DNA from: Corynebacterium sp. | GTDB lineage: Bacteria; Actinomycetota; Actinomycetes; Mycobacteriales; Mycobacteriaceae | Direction of reading: 5' to 3' | NCBI RefSeq assembly: GCF_022712195.1 | Contig: NZ_JALAGY010000085.1 | Span: 1 to 64,000, forward strand | Length of the DNA stretch: 64,000 nucleotides | Shown here: positions 45,965-57,337 of the stretch, in pieces | How the letters are laid out: every line of letters begins with the position of its first letter | Position numbering within the stretch: position 1 is the first letter of the stretch | Position numbers and translations under genes: made by a program | The notes under the pieces: generated by a model | Told to the model about the DNA's origin: nothing | Databases searched by the model: none | The model's input: only the letters and a program-made list of their open reading frames with translations

Positions 45965-46014
45965 CCACCACCCGGGGTACGCGTACTGGGTAGTAGGCGT
46001 ACCCCGGGTGGTGG
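45965..46014. terminator. Bidirectional hairpin between the cyclase-like gene and sufT
   Basis: An 18-bp perfect inverted repeat (45965-45982 with 45997-46014) around a 14-base loop, just after the cyclase stop and 32 bp from the convergent sufT stop. No T-tract, but a very stable GC-rich stem. Confidence 0.75.
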
Positions 46015-46045
46015 ACATTGCCCGGGTGGACTCAGCGGTGCGGTG

Positions 46046-46483
46046 TCACACGCTGAAACCGAGGTAGCGCAACTGTTCGCGACCGTCGGCGTTGATCATG
46101 TGCGGACCCCACGGCGGGGACCACACCCAGTTGATCCTCAGGGCGGAGATCTGCTCGATGCCGTCGACCACGGCGGTGGTCGCCTGGTCCTCCAGCATGT
46201 CGGTCAAGGGGCAGGCCGGCGACGTCAACGTCATGTTGATGACCGCCTCGGTGCCCTTGTCGGTGTGCTCCACCCACACCTGGTAGACCAGGCCGAGGTC
46301 CACGACGTTGATCCCCAGTTCGGGGTCGATCACGTCGAGCATCGCCTCCTCGATCTGGTCGGAGAGCATCACGTCCTCCGGGGGGATGTCCTTCGGGGGC
46401 TCAGGCACCGCGTCCAGCGGATTCGGGTCCATCTGCGGGGACGTCGGCTCGGCGGCCGTGTCGGTGGTGGTGTCGTCACTCAT
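46046..46483 (-). CDS. sufT: SufT/MIP18-type Fe-S assembly factor (DUF59)
   Basis: 145 residues. After a ~30-residue acidic/Pro-rich N terminus comes the DUF59 fold: LDVIDPELGINVVDLGLVYQV and MTLTSPACPLTDMLEDQ, with the conserved Cys in the SPACPL loop. SufT helps mature or repair Fe-S proteins. It is the last gene of the suf operon, 9 bp after sufU. Confidence 0.93.
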   Translation of the reverse strand: MSDDTTTDTAAEPTSPQMDPNPLDAVPEPPKDIPPEDVMLSDQIEEAMLDVIDPELGINVVDLGLVYQVWVEHTDKGTEAVINMTLTSPACPLTDMLEDQATTAVVDGIEQISALRINWVWSPPWGPHMINADGREQLRYLGFSV

Positions 46484-46492
46484 GGTGGGTCC

Positions 46493-48219
<1,727 letters not shown>

Positions 48220-48984
48220 TCAGGCCTTTGCGGTGAATCGCTCGTAGCCGTGCTCCTCGAGTTCCTTGGCGAGCTCGGGGCCGCCGGACTCGACGACACG
48301 TCCCTTGGCGAAGACGTGGACGAAGTCGGGTGTCACGTAGTTCAGGATGCGCTGGTAGTGGGTGATCATGATCAGTCCACCGTCCTCACGCTCCTTGTAG
48401 CGGTTGATGCCCTCGGAGACGGTGCGCAGCGCGTCGACGTCGAGACCGGAGTCCGTCTCGTCGAGGATGGCGAACTTCGGCTTCAGCAGGGAGAGCTGCA
48501 GGATCTCGTGGCGCTTCTTCTCACCGCCGGAGAAGCCCTCGTTCACGGAACGCTCCGAGAACGCCGGGTCGATCTCCAGCTCGTCCATCGCGGTCCGGGC
48601 CTCCTTCACCCACTGACGCAGCTTCGGAGCCTCGCCGCGCACGGCGGTGGCGGCGGACCGCAGGAAGTTGGCCATGGAGACACCGGGGACCTCGACCGGG
48701 TACTGCATCGCGAGGAAGAGTCCGGCGCGGGCGCGTTCCGAGACGTCCATGTCGAGCAGGTTCTCGCCGTCGAGGAGCACCTCGCCCTCGGTGATCTCGT
48801 ACCGGGGGTGCCCGGCGATGGCGTAGGAGAGGGTGGACTTGCCGGAGCCGTTCGGGCCCATGATGGCGTGGGTCTCACCGGAATTCACGGTGAGGTTGAC
48901 GCCGTGGAGGATCGGCTTGGGATCCTCGTTCTCGTCCTGGGGGACCACCTGTGCGTGGAGGTTCTTGATCTCGAGAGTGCTCAT
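48220..48984 (-). CDS. sufC: Fe-S assembly ATPase SufC
   Basis: 254-residue ABC ATPase of the SufBCD scaffold. Walker A GPNGSGKST, signature FSGGEKKRHEI, Walker B FAILDETDSGLDVDAL. It powers the SufBD change that allows cluster assembly. Soluble, no membrane partner. 36 bp after sufD. Confidence 0.96.
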   Translation of the reverse strand: MSTLEIKNLHAQVVPQDENEDPKPILHGVNLTVNSGETHAIMGPNGSGKSTLSYAIAGHPRYEITEGEVLLDGENLLDMDVSERARAGLFLAMQYPVEVPGVSMANFLRSAATAVRGEAPKLRQWVKEARTAMDELEIDPAFSERSVNEGFSGGEKKRHEILQLSLLKPKFAILDETDSGLDVDALRTVSEGINRYKEREDGGLIMITHYQRILNYVTPDFVHVFAKGRVVESGGPELAKELEEHGYERFTAKA

Positions 48985-49020
48985 GATGTGTGTGTAGTTC
49001 CTTACCGGGGTGTGGGTGGA

Positions 49021-50226
49021 TCAGAGGACGGTGTTGGCGAGTTCCTGCTCGACGACGTCCTCGAGGTTCTCGCGGATGCCCTCGACCGGGACACGGCGGA
49101 TGACGTCGGTGAAGAAGCCGCGGATGATCAGGCGGCGCGCCTCCTCGTCGGGGATGCCGCGGGACTTCAGGTAGAACATGTGCTCGTCGTCGAAGCGTCC
49201 GACGGTGGCTGCGTGGCCGGCACCGACGATCTCACCGGTCTGGATCTCCAGGTTCGGCACGGCATCGGCACGTGCGCCCTCGGTGAGCACGAGGTTCTTG
49301 TTCGTTTCGTAGGTGTCCGTGCCGGTGGCCTCGGGACGGATCAGCACGTCGCCGATCCACACCGTGCGGGCCTCGGTACCGTGCCGCCCGGTCTCGCCCT
49401 GGAGGGCGGACTTGTAGAGAACGTTGGAGCGGCAGTTGGGCACGCTGTGGTCGACCAGCAGACGCTGCTCGAAGTACTGGCCGGCGTCGGCGAAGGACAC
49501 GCCCAACAGTTCGGCGTCGCCGCCGGGGGCGGTGAACCGCACGTGCGGGACCGACCGCACGACGTCCCCGCCGAAGGTGGCGACGGTGTGGCGGACCGTG
49601 GCGTCACGGCCGACGAGGATGTGCGAGTTCGACAGGTGCACCGCGGTGCGTCCCCAGTCCTCCCACACGACGGTGGTCAGGCGGGCGCCGTCACCGACGA
49701 CGAACTCCAGGTTGTCGGAGTGCACGCCCTCGCCCTGGTAGCGCAGCACGACGATGGCCTCGGCGTGCGGCTCGAGCTCGATGACGGTGGTGCCGTAGGC
49801 GGTCACGTCGTCGCCGGACCCGGTGACCGTCACAGTGACCGGAGCCTCGAGGACGGTGTCCTTCGCCACGAGTACGTGGTCGGCCACGGTGCTGTTGACC
49901 CAGGCCTCCGCCGCGGGCCGGTCGACGGGCAGCCCGGCCCGGCCGGTGCGCTCGTCGTCCATGTCCAGCTCGGAGTAGCTCACCCCTGCCTGGTCGCCGG
50001 TGTCGACGGTGACCTGTGGCCGTGCCGCCGGAGCGGCCTTGCCGGACGCGGCGTCCTCCAGTCCGCGCAGACGGCGCAGCGGGGTGAAGCGCCAGTCCTC
50101 GTCCTTGCCGTGCGGGACCGGGAAGGCCGCCGGGTCGGTGGACTGGAAGCGGTCACCCTTGGTGGGCATGCTGTTGGCGGGTGTGGTCTCCGCAACCTGG
50201 TCCGGGGTAGTAACGGGAGTGGTCAT
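49021..50226 (-). CDS. sufD: Fe-S assembly scaffold SufD
   Basis: 401 residues: a variable N terminus with DEDWRFTPLRRLRGLED, a right-handed beta-helix core, and the C-terminal helical SufC-binding segment (YLKSRGIPDEEARRLIIRGFFTDV). It is a paralogue of SufB in the SufBC2D complex. 3 bp after sufB. Confidence 0.95.
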   Translation of the reverse strand: MTTPVTTPDQVAETTPANSMPTKGDRFQSTDPAAFPVPHGKDEDWRFTPLRRLRGLEDAASGKAAPAARPQVTVDTGDQAGVSYSELDMDDERTGRAGLPVDRPAAEAWVNSTVADHVLVAKDTVLEAPVTVTVTGSGDDVTAYGTTVIELEPHAEAIVVLRYQGEGVHSDNLEFVVGDGARLTTVVWEDWGRTAVHLSNSHILVGRDATVRHTVATFGGDVVRSVPHVRFTAPGGDAELLGVSFADAGQYFEQRLLVDHSVPNCRSNVLYKSALQGETGRHGTEARTVWIGDVLIRPEATGTDTYETNKNLVLTEGARADAVPNLEIQTGEIVGAGHAATVGRFDDEHMFYLKSRGIPDEEARRLIIRGFFTDVIRRVPVEGIRENLEDVVEQELANTVL

Positions 50227-50229
50227 CGG

Positions 50230-51711
50230 TTAACCCACCGATCCTTCCATCTGCAGTTCGATCAGTCGGTTGAGCTCCAGTGCGTACTCCATCGGGAGCT
50301 CCTTGGCGATGGGCTCGACGAATCCGCGGACGATCATCGCCATCGCCTCGTCCTCCTCGAGCCCGCGGCTCATGAGGTAGAACAGCTGGTCCTCGGACAC
50401 CTGCGAGACCGTGGCCTCGTGGCCGAGGGTGACGTGGTCGTTGCGGATGTCGTTGTAGGGGTACGTGTCCGACCGTGAGATCGAGTCGACCAGCAGGGCG
50501 TCGCACTCCACGTTCGCCTTGGAGTGGTGGGCCTCCTTGTTGATCTGCACCAGGCCGCGGTAGGCGGCGCGCCCGCCGGAGCGGGCCACCGACTTGGACA
50601 CGATGTTGCTGGAGGTGTACGGCGCCATGTGCACCATCTTCGCCCCGGTGTCCTGCACCTGGTTCTCGCCGGCGAAGGCCACGGAGAGGACCTCACCCTT
50701 GGCGTGCGGACCGGTCATCCACACCGCCGGGTACTTCATGGTCACCTTGGAGCCGATGTTGCCGTCGACCCACTCCATGGTGGCGCCCTCTTCGGCCCGG
50801 GTGCGCTTGGTGACCAGGTTGTAGACGTTGTTCGACCAGTTCTGGATGGTCGTGTAGCGGCAGCGGCCGCCCTTCTTGACCACGATCTCCACGACGGCGG
50901 AGTGCAGGGAGTCCGACTTGTAGATCGGCGCGGTGCACCCCTCCACGTAGTGGACGTAGGCGTCCTCGTCCACGATGATCAGCGTGCGCTCGAACTGGCC
51001 CATGTTCTCGGTGTTGATCCGGAAGTAGGCCTGCAGTGGGATGTCCACGTGCACACCCTTGGGCACGTAGATGAACGAGCCGCCGGACCACACGGCGGTG
51101 TTCAGGGCGGAGAACTTGTTGTCGCCGGCGGGGATCACCGTGCCGAAGTGCTCCTTGAACAGCTCCGGGTACTCCTTGAGTGCGGTGTCGGTGTCCAGGA
51201 AGATCACGCCCTGGCTCTCCAGGTCCTCACGGATCTGGTGGTACACGACCTCGGACTCGTACTGGGCGGCGACGCCGGCGACCAGACGCTGCTTCTCCGC
51301 CTCGGGGATGCCGAGTTTGTCGTAGGTCTGCTTGATGTCCTCGGGCAGGTCCTCCCACGACTGGGCCTGCTTCTCCGTGGACCGCACGAAGTACTTGATG
51401 TTGTCGAAGTCGATGCCCTCGAGGTCGGCGCCCCAGGTGGGCATCGGCTTGCGGTCGAAGGTCTTCAGGGCCTTCAGACGGCGCTCGAGCATCCACTCGG
51501 GCTCGTTCTTCTTGGCGGAGATGTCGCGGACGACGGCCTCCGACAGGCCACGCTCGGCGGCGGCACCGGCGGCGTCGGAGTCGTGCCAGCCGTAGCCGTA
51601 GGCGCCGATGGAGTCGATGATCTCGTCATCGGTCTGCGGCTTCGTCGGCTTCGTCGTCGCCTCGGCCGGCGTCTGTGCCTTGTTGTCGGGTAATTGTGCG
51701 GCTTGAGTCAT
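50230..51711 (-). CDS. sufB: Fe-S assembly scaffold SufB
   Basis: 493 residues, the most conserved SUF subunit, on which the nascent cluster forms. [53 protein letters not shown] (conserved Cys) and the C-terminal [23 protein letters not shown] are present. It carries no intein; the homologous mycobacterial sufB often does. AAGGAGAGC lies before the ATG, and the sufR stop is one base away. Confidence 0.97.
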   Translation of the reverse strand: MTQAAQLPDNKAQTPAEATTKPTKPQTDDEIIDSIGAYGYGWHDSDAAGAAAERGLSEAVVRDISAKKNEPEWMLERRLKALKTFDRKPMPTWGADLEGIDFDNIKYFVRSTEKQAQSWEDLPEDIKQTYDKLGIPEAEKQRLVAGVAAQYESEVVYHQIREDLESQGVIFLDTDTALKEYPELFKEHFGTVIPAGDNKFSALNTAVWSGGSFIYVPKGVHVDIPLQAYFRINTENMGQFERTLIIVDEDAYVHYVEGCTAPIYKSDSLHSAVVEIVVKKGGRCRYTTIQNWSNNVYNLVTKRTRAEEGATMEWVDGNIGSKVTMKYPAVWMTGPHAKGEVLSVAFAGENQVQDTGAKMVHMAPYTSSNIVSKSVARSGGRAAYRGLVQINKEAHHSKANVECDALLVDSISRSDTYPYNDIRNDHVTLGHEATVSQVSEDQLFYLMSRGLEEDEAMAMIVRGFVEPIAKELPMEYALELNRLIELQMEGSVG

Positions 51712-51712
51712 G

Positions 51713-52372
51713 TCAGCTCTCCTTCGTGGATGAAGGGTGGATTGTGGTCAGCGGGATGTGTGTCGTGCAGATACCGTTGCCGTCGGCGATGGTCGCCAGG
51801 GGTTGGGTGTGGTGGCCGAGGAGTTCGGTGACCACCCGGTGCTCCGCCGCGCAGAGTTCGGGGAACTCGTGGGCGACGTCCTGGATCGGACAGTGGTGAC
51901 GGCAGATCTGGACGCCGGTCGCCGCCTCGTCGACCGTGGCCGCGTAGCCACGCTCGGTCAGCGCCTCGGCGATCCGCCCCGCCCGGTCCACGACGTCCTC
52001 CGGGACGGAGTCGTCGACGGACCTGAACAGGTCCTGCATACGCTGGTCGGCGAACTCGGCGACCGCGTCGTCACCACCGGTCTCCCGGAGGGCCCGGAGG
52101 GCCAGGAGCGCGAGTGTGTCGTAATCATGGCCGAAACGGCCCCGTCCGGCGTCGGTCAGCCGGTACAGTCTGGCGGGGCGGCCGCGGGTGCGGCCCCCGA
52201 CGGACCGGGGTGCCTCGACCGTCTCGGCGAGTCCGTCGGAGACGATGTTGTCGAGGTGCCGGCGGACGCCGGCGGCACTCAGCCCGAGCGCCTCGCTGAT
52301 GTCGGTGGCACTGACCGGTCCGTTCCGGAGGATCTGCGCCAGAACTTCACGGCGTGTGTCCCGTTCGCTCAT
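51713..52372 (-). CDS. sufR: Fe-S-sensing repressor SufR
   Basis: 219 residues. An ArsR/MarR-like winged helix at the N terminus ([34 protein letters not shown]) and a C-terminal domain with the cluster-binding cysteines ([18 protein letters not shown]). It represses the suf operon when its cluster is loaded. ATG 52372 is chosen because GAGGAGGG lies eight bases upstream; the frame opens earlier at 52444, but that stretch contains the inverted-repeat operator. Confidence 0.94.
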   Translation of the reverse strand: MSERDTRREVLAQILRNGPVSATDISEALGLSAAGVRRHLDNIVSDGLAETVEAPRSVGGRTRGRPARLYRLTDAGRGRFGHDYDTLALLALRALRETGGDDAVAEFADQRMQDLFRSVDDSVPEDVVDRAGRIAEALTERGYAATVDEAATGVQICRHHCPIQDVAHEFPELCAAEHRVVTELLGHHTQPLATIADGNGICTTHIPLTTIHPSSTKES

Positions 52373-52414
52373 GAGCTGTTCCCTCCTCGACGACAGTTGT
52401 GACAGCGGGTCATG

Positions 52415-52458
52415 ATTAGACAACACGAGTGTCGCGTAAATCATTCCCGTTGTCTAAT
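52415..52458. promoter_or_regulatory. Probable SufR operator: 10-bp inverted repeat
   Basis: ATTAGACAAC (52415-52424) and GTTGTCTAAT (52449-52458) are perfect inverted copies with a 24-bp spacer, 43-86 bp upstream of the sufR ATG. CAAC...GTTG is also the core of the SufR site known in cyanobacteria (there with a 6-bp spacer). The wide spacing would let two dimers or a looped complex cover the promoter. Confidence 0.65.
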
Positions 52459-52593
52459 AAGGCCAGGCTGACCTGTTGTTTCGCAGCTCTACCGAATCCG
52501 ACAATTTCGCAACACCGGGCGGTCCGCAGGGAGGGTCCGGAGGGGGCTGAGGTGTCGGTGGGGTGTCGTGCGCCCCGCCGCGCCGCCGGCCCG

Positions 52594-52605
52594 TAGAATG
52601 CCGGT
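52594..52605 (+). promoter_or_regulatory. Leaderless-type -10 element of mptB
   Basis: TAGAAT (52594-52599) ends six bases before GTG 52606. Confidence 0.6.
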
Positions 52606-54273
52606 GTGACCCAGCCACCTCCCTCTGACAGCAACGTGGCCACCGCCGGCCGTCGCCGGTTGCGTGGTCCCGGGGGCATGTTCGGCCTCCTGCCGAACAT
52701 CGGCACCGCCGGCTCGCGCAGTGCCCGGCTGCACACGACCAGCCCCGCGGCCTCCACCCGTGGCTTCACCCCCGCCGAGCTGCTGCGGCTGAGACTGGGT
52801 ATCTTCACCGGCATCGTGGGATCCGTGCTGATCGGGGTCGGCGGCATCGGCGCAGGGGCGCTCCCCGTGGTCGGCAATTCACTGTGGTCCCTGCCGGTCA
52901 GCGGTTTCCTGTCGCGCATGCTGCACACCACCACCGTGGCGGTGTTCGTGGGGATCAGCCTGCTCATCGTGGGCTGGCTGCTCCTCTGGCGCTACTGTGT
53001 GCCGTCGAAGGACGCCTCTGCGCCGCTGCTCCCCATGGCCACGCTGGTGCGCACCGGTATCCTGTGGGTGCTCCCGTTGCTGGCCACGGCCCCGATGTTC
53101 ACCCAGGACATCTACTCCTACCTGGCGCAGGGGTCGATCGCCGCACAGGGACTGGACCCCTATTCCGCCGGGCCGGTGGACCTGCTCGGGGTCGACAACG
53201 ACCTGGCCCGGTCGGTGCCTTTCGAGTGGTCCCACTCCCCCGCGCCCTACGGGCCTGTCGCCGTGGGGATGGCGGCGGTCATCTCCAAGGTCACCGGCGA
53301 CGTCATCGCCGCCGGGGTGATCATCCACCGGCTGATCTCGGTGGCGGCGGTCATAGTGGCGGCGTGGGCGGTCGTGCGTCTGGCGCGCCGCTGCGGGGTG
53401 CAGCCCCAGGCGGCGCTGTGGCTCGGGATCCTCAATCCGCTGGTCTACCTTCACCTGGTCGCCGGTGTCCACAACGAGGCCGTCATGATGGGACTGCTGC
53501 TCGCCGGTGTGGAGTGCGGCCTGCGGGCCGTCGACCCGGACCGTCCCACCGTCGCCGGGCGGTGGATGTGGGGTGTGGCCGGCGTGGTGCTCATCAGCTC
53601 GGCGGGCATGGTGAAGGTGACCGCCTTCCTGGCACTGGGCTTCGTCGGTGTCGCACTGGCCCGGTACCTGGGCGGACGGTTCCGCGACCTCGTGGTCGCC
53701 GCACTGGTGTACGCCGCCGGGTCCGCGGCGACGGTGGTCGTCATGTCCGTGGGCACCGGGCTGGGCTTCGGCTGGATCCTGGTGCAGGGCGGGGCGACGG
53801 AGGTGATCAGCTGGATGTCGGTGACCACCGACATCGGGCTGCTCACCGCGAACACCGGCGCCCGCCTGGGGCTCGGTGACCACACGGACGTGGCGTTGTC
53901 GACCGCCCGGCTGATCGGCCTGATGATCGGCGGGTTCTGGGTGGTGCGCATGCTCTGGGCGTCTTTCCGGGGACGGGTGCACCCCGTCGGCGGGCTGGGG
54001 GTGGCGACGTTCTTCCTCGTCGTGTTCTTCCCGGTCGTCCACCCCTGGTACGTGCTGTGGGCCGTGATGCCACTGGCCGCGTGGGCGAACCGGGCGACGT
54101 TCCGGGTGGCGGTCGTCGCATACTGCGCGATCCTCAGCTACTTCATCCTCCCCCGTGGCCTGAACCTGCCGCCGTCGACGGTGGCGGTGATGTACCTGAT
54201 GTCCGCACTGTTCTCCGTGGTGATCATCATCGTCGGCTGGCTGCTTTACCTACGCCGCAAGACCACCGGCTAG
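52606..54273 (+). CDS. mptB: Alpha-(1->6)-mannosyltransferase MptB
   Basis: 555 residues with about 12-13 membrane helices, a GT-C glycosyltransferase that uses polyprenyl-phosphomannose. The catalytic loop with acidic pair is FTQDIYSYLAQG, after helix 3; SPAPYGPVAVGMAAVISKVTG and NPLVYLHLVAGVHNEAVMMGLLLAG are conserved GT-C blocks. It builds the proximal alpha-1,6-mannan of lipomannan/LAM. The neighbours sufR (divergent) and the ABC-ctaA genes match Rv1459c in M. tuberculosis. A leaderless GTG start is likely. About 65 polar N-terminal residues precede helix 1. Confidence 0.9.
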   Translation: MTQPPPSDSNVATAGRRRLRGPGGMFGLLPNIGTAGSRSARLHTTSPAASTRGFTPAELLRLRLGIFTGIVGSVLIGVGGIGAGALPVVGNSLWSLPVSGFLSRMLHTTTVAVFVGISLLIVGWLLLWRYCVPSKDASAPLLPMATLVRTGILWVLPLLATAPMFTQDIYSYLAQGSIAAQGLDPYSAGPVDLLGVDNDLARSVPFEWSHSPAPYGPVAVGMAAVISKVTGDVIAAGVIIHRLISVAAVIVAAWAVVRLARRCGVQPQAALWLGILNPLVYLHLVAGVHNEAVMMGLLLAGVECGLRAVDPDRPTVAGRWMWGVAGVVLISSAGMVKVTAFLALGFVGVALARYLGGRFRDLVVAALVYAAGSAATVVVMSVGTGLGFGWILVQGGATEVISWMSVTTDIGLLTANTGARLGLGDHTDVALSTARLIGLMIGGFWVVRMLWASFRGRVHPVGGLGVATFFLVVFFPVVHPWYVLWAVMPLAAWANRATFRVAVVAYCAILSYFILPRGLNLPPSTVAVMYLMSALFSVVIIIVGWLLYLRRKTTG

Positions 54274-54283
54274 ACTCTGGGCC
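54271..54283 (+). promoter_or_regulatory. Leaderless-type -10 element overlapping the mptB stop codon
   Basis: TAGACT (54271-54276) begins with the TAG stop of mptB and ends seven bases before GTG 54284. Confidence 0.55.
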
Positions 54284-55231
54284 GTGGATAGCGCTGGGAT
54301 GGACGCGGGCAGCAGACCTGCACTCCGCTTGCGGGGCGTGGTCAAACGGTACGGGGACGTCACCGCGGTCGACGGTCTCGACCTGACGGTCGGGCAGGCC
54401 GAGGTGCTCGCGCTCCTGGGGCCCAACGGTGCGGGGAAGACGACGACGGTCGAGATGTGCGAGGGATTCCTCGTGCCCGACGCCGGCACCGTCGAGGTGC
54501 TCGGCACCGACCCCGCCCAGGACACCGACCGGCTACGGGGACGTATCGGGGTGATGCTGCAGGGTGGCGGAGCCTACCCGGGCATCCGGGTCGGTGAGAT
54601 GCTCGACCTCGCCGCGTCCTACTCCGCGGACCCGCTCGACCCCTCCTGGCTCCTGGAGACGGTGGGACTCACGGGGCACGAGAAGGCCAACTACCGCCGG
54701 CTGTCCGGAGGCCAGCAGCAGCGTCTCTCCCTGGCGCTGGCCCTGGTGGGCCGGCCCGAGCTCGTGTTCCTGGACGAGCCGACCGCCGGACTGGACGCGC
54801 AGTCGCGCCTGGCAGTGTGGGACCTCGTCGCCGCACTGCGCAACGACGGCGTGTCGGTGGTCCTCACCACCCACCTCATGGACGAGGCCGAGGCGCTGGC
54901 GGACCAGGTCGTGATCATCGACCACGGCCGGGCGGTGGCGCAGGGCACCATCAGCGAGCTCACCAGCAGCGCGGACCCGAGGGTCGCGGTGGCCACAGAC
55001 CGGGAGGTCGACCTCCCCGCCCTGGCCCGGCGGCTCGCACCCCTGGGCGCCACGGTCTCGGTGACCCGTCCCACCCTGCTGACGGTGTCGGCGACGGTCA
55101 CCCCTGAACTCATCAACGAGATCACCGGCGAGGCGGCCCGTCAGGGGGTGCTGGTGACCTCACTGGACGTCGACCAGCGCAGCCTGGAGAGCGTCTTCCT
55201 CGACATCACCGGAAGGGAGATCCGGGCATGA
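54284..55231 (+). CDS. ABC-2 exporter ATP-binding protein (DrrA-like)
   Basis: 315 residues: one ABC domain (Walker A GPNGAGKTTT at about 48-57, signature LSGGQQQRLSLAL, Walker B LVFLDEPTAGLD) plus a ~90-residue C-terminal domain seen in DrrA-type ATPases. The substrate is unknown; mycobacterial counterparts (Rv1458c/Rv1457c) are called antibiotic-transport proteins without proof. GTG 54284 fits the -10; ATG 54299 is an alternative. The stop overlaps the permease start by 4 bp. Confidence 0.9.
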   Translation: MDSAGMDAGSRPALRLRGVVKRYGDVTAVDGLDLTVGQAEVLALLGPNGAGKTTTVEMCEGFLVPDAGTVEVLGTDPAQDTDRLRGRIGVMLQGGGAYPGIRVGEMLDLAASYSADPLDPSWLLETVGLTGHEKANYRRLSGGQQQRLSLALALVGRPELVFLDEPTAGLDAQSRLAVWDLVAALRNDGVSVVLTTHLMDEAEALADQVVIIDHGRAVAQGTISELTSSADPRVAVATDREVDLPALARRLAPLGATVSVTRPTLLTVSATVTPELINEITGEAARQGVLVTSLDVDQRSLESVFLDITGREIRA

Positions 55232-56028
55232 TCCGGAATCGACAGTCCACCGGGCGGTTCACTCCCGGACAGTTCACCCCCCGCCCGCGGCAGGCACCCA
55301 CCGGGCGCATGCTCCTGGCGCAGGCGCGGATCGAGACCCTGCTGTTCCTGCGGCACGGGGAGCAGCAGCTCCTCTCCCTGGTGATTCCCCTGGGGCTGCT
55401 GATCGCCCTGAGCCTGATCCCCGTCGTCCCCCTGGACGACCCGGTGCAGAGCGTCTACCCGATGACCGTGGGCATCGCCCTGATGAGCGCCGGTTTCACC
55501 GGACAGGCCATCGCCGTGGCCTTCGACCGACGCTACGGGGCGCTCAAACGCATCGGCGCCTGCGGTGTCCCGCGGCGCATCCTGATCAGCGGTAAGGTCC
55601 TGGCCGTCGGGGCGGCGGTCCTGGTGCAGCTGGTGGTCCTCACCGTCGTCGCCCTGCTGCTGGGGTGGTCACCGAGCGCCGCGGGCGCGTTGCCCGCCGT
55701 GCTGTTCATCGTGGTCGGCGTCGCCACCTTCACCGCCCTCGGGCTGCTGCTCGGCGGGACGCTGAGTTCCGAGCTCGTCCTGGCCCTGGGGAACACCGTG
55801 TGGTTCATCCTCATGGGCGCGGCGGTGCTCACCACCATGAACACCGACATCAGCGGGCCGGTGCACGCCGCCCTGCGTGCCCTGCCCTCGGTGGCGCTCA
55901 CCGACGGCCTCGTCGACGCCGCGGCGGGCACGCTCAACGTCGCCGCCCTCCTCGTCCTCGCCGCCTGGGGTGCGGTGGGTGGCGCACTGGCCGTCCGGTA
56001 CTTCTCCTTCACCATGGAGAATGACTGA
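55228..56028 (+). CDS. ABC-2 exporter permease
   Basis: 266 residues with about six membrane helices and the ABC-2 fold (LLALGNTVWFILMGAAVLTTM; LRALPSVALTDGLVDAAAG). About 30 polar N-terminal residues precede helix 1. ATGA overlap with the ATPase gene. Conserved position next to ctaA raises the idea that the exporter serves cytochrome or cell-envelope assembly, but the sequence does not say. Confidence 0.88.
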   Translation: MIRNRQSTGRFTPGQFTPRPRQAPTGRMLLAQARIETLLFLRHGEQQLLSLVIPLGLLIALSLIPVVPLDDPVQSVYPMTVGIALMSAGFTGQAIAVAFDRRYGALKRIGACGVPRRILISGKVLAVGAAVLVQLVVLTVVALLLGWSPSAAGALPAVLFIVVGVATFTALGLLLGGTLSSELVLALGNTVWFILMGAAVLTTMNTDISGPVHAALRALPSVALTDGLVDAAAGTLNVAALLVLAAWGAVGGALAVRYFSFTMEND

Positions 56029-56082
56029 CCCGCGACGGTTCCGCACCCCTCTCAGGATTACGGTCGCCGTGTCCGGGAGAGA

Positions 56083-56096
56083 TAGACTGGAGCACC
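56083..56096 (+). promoter_or_regulatory. Leaderless-type -10 element of ctaA
   Basis: TAGACT (56083-56088) ends eight bases before GTG 56097. Confidence 0.55.
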
Positions 56097-57230
56097 GTGA
56101 AGGTCTCCCAGAAAACCCAGGACGACAGCCCGACAGCCAGTGACGACGCGGCCCCCGCACCCAGGGTGGGAGACTCCACCCTGGTGCGGATGCGGGAACG
56201 GGTGGCGGCCACCACCCACCCGGTGAACCGCTTCTTCCTCCGCCTCTACACCGCGATCCTGGCGCTGTGCGCCAGGACCCCCGTCCCCACCGTCCGACGC
56301 CAGCGGCTGTACGCGGTGATCCTCATGGTGTGCCAGGGCGGCATCACCTTCACCGGCTCCCTCGTGCGCGTCACGGGGTCGGGTCTGGGCTGCCCGACGT
56401 GGCCCCAGTGCCACCCCGGCTCACTGGTCCCCGAGTCCGGCACGACCCCGGCGATCCACCAGGCCATCGAGTTCGGCAACCGGATGCTCACCTTCGTCCT
56501 CATCCTCGCCGCACTGGTGGCGTTCCTCGCCGTGCTGAGGGCCGCGCGCCGCAGCTCCATCCTGCACATCGCGTTCCTCCAGGGCATCGGCATCATCGCC
56601 CAGGCGGTCATCGGCGGGATCACGGTGCATCTCGACCTGGCGTGGTGGATCGTGATGGCGCACTTCCTCCCGTCGATGGTGCTCGTGTTCTTCGCCGCGG
56701 TGATGGTGGTCAAGATCGGCGAGGACGACGACAGCCCCCGCCGCGCGACCATGCCGAGGCCCCTGCGGTGGGCCACCTGGGGATCGGCCCTGACCCTGGC
56801 CGTCACCCTGGTGACCGGCACCATGACCACGAGTTCGGGGCCCCACGCCGGTGACGAGGCGATCCAGGAGGGTGACCGTCTGCAGGTCGCACTCTTCGAG
56901 ATCGCGAACCTGCACGCCCACGCGATGTACCTCTACATGGGCATCACCGTCGGTCTGCTGGCCGGCCTGCTGGCCGTGCACGTCGACCGTCGGATCAAGA
57001 CCGCGGCGACGGTCCTGATCGCCGGGATCATCGTCCAGGGCATCGTCGGCGTTGTCCAGTACAACCTGGGCGTGCCCCGGTGGACCGTGCCGCCGCACGT
57101 GCTCGGCTCGGCCATCGTCACCGCGGCCACCGGCCTGCTGTGGTCGATGCGGTTCCGCCGTGGTGACGATGCCGCCGACCGCGACTACGACACCGAGGAC
57201 GCCGTCAGCGACGAGGCGGCGGGCCGGTAG
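56097..57230 (+). CDS. ctaA: Heme A synthase CtaA (COX15)
   Basis: 377 residues, eight membrane helices. It oxidises the C8 methyl of heme O to the formyl group of heme A for the aa3 oxidase. GSLVRVTGSGLGCPTWPQC is the family signature with the conserved Cys pair region; heme-ligand histidines are in IHQAIEFGNRM and NLHAHAMYLYMG. About 50 N-terminal residues are polar and poorly conserved. It is convergent with ctaB across a strong hairpin. Confidence 0.94.
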   Translation: MKVSQKTQDDSPTASDDAAPAPRVGDSTLVRMRERVAATTHPVNRFFLRLYTAILALCARTPVPTVRRQRLYAVILMVCQGGITFTGSLVRVTGSGLGCPTWPQCHPGSLVPESGTTPAIHQAIEFGNRMLTFVLILAALVAFLAVLRAARRSSILHIAFLQGIGIIAQAVIGGITVHLDLAWWIVMAHFLPSMVLVFFAAVMVVKIGEDDDSPRRATMPRPLRWATWGSALTLAVTLVTGTMTTSSGPHAGDEAIQEGDRLQVALFEIANLHAHAMYLYMGITVGLLAGLLAVHVDRRIKTAATVLIAGIIVQGIVGVVQYNLGVPRWTVPPHVLGSAIVTAATGLLWSMRFRRGDDAADRDYDTEDAVSDEAAGR

Positions 57231-57263
57231 AGGCAGTCACCCCTGTCCGGCCCCTGTGACCCG

Positions 57264-57304
57264 GTACAGCCCCGTCCCCCACCGAATGGGGGACGGGGCT
57301 GTAC
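57264..57304. terminator. Bidirectional terminator between ctaA and ctaB
   Basis: A perfect 17-bp inverted repeat (57264-57280 with 57288-57304) around loop accgaat, placed between convergent stops. Confidence 0.85.
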
Positions 57305-57337
57305 GGCGTCCGGTGTCCGACGGTCAGGGCCGGAGGG

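Larger units (their letters stand above)
52373..52605. other. Divergent region between sufR and mptB
   Basis: 233 bp. The sufR side holds the inverted repeat at 52415-52458. The mptB side ends in TAGAAT six bases before its GTG. The middle is GC-rich (52500-52590) with no other signal recognised. Confidence 0.6.
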
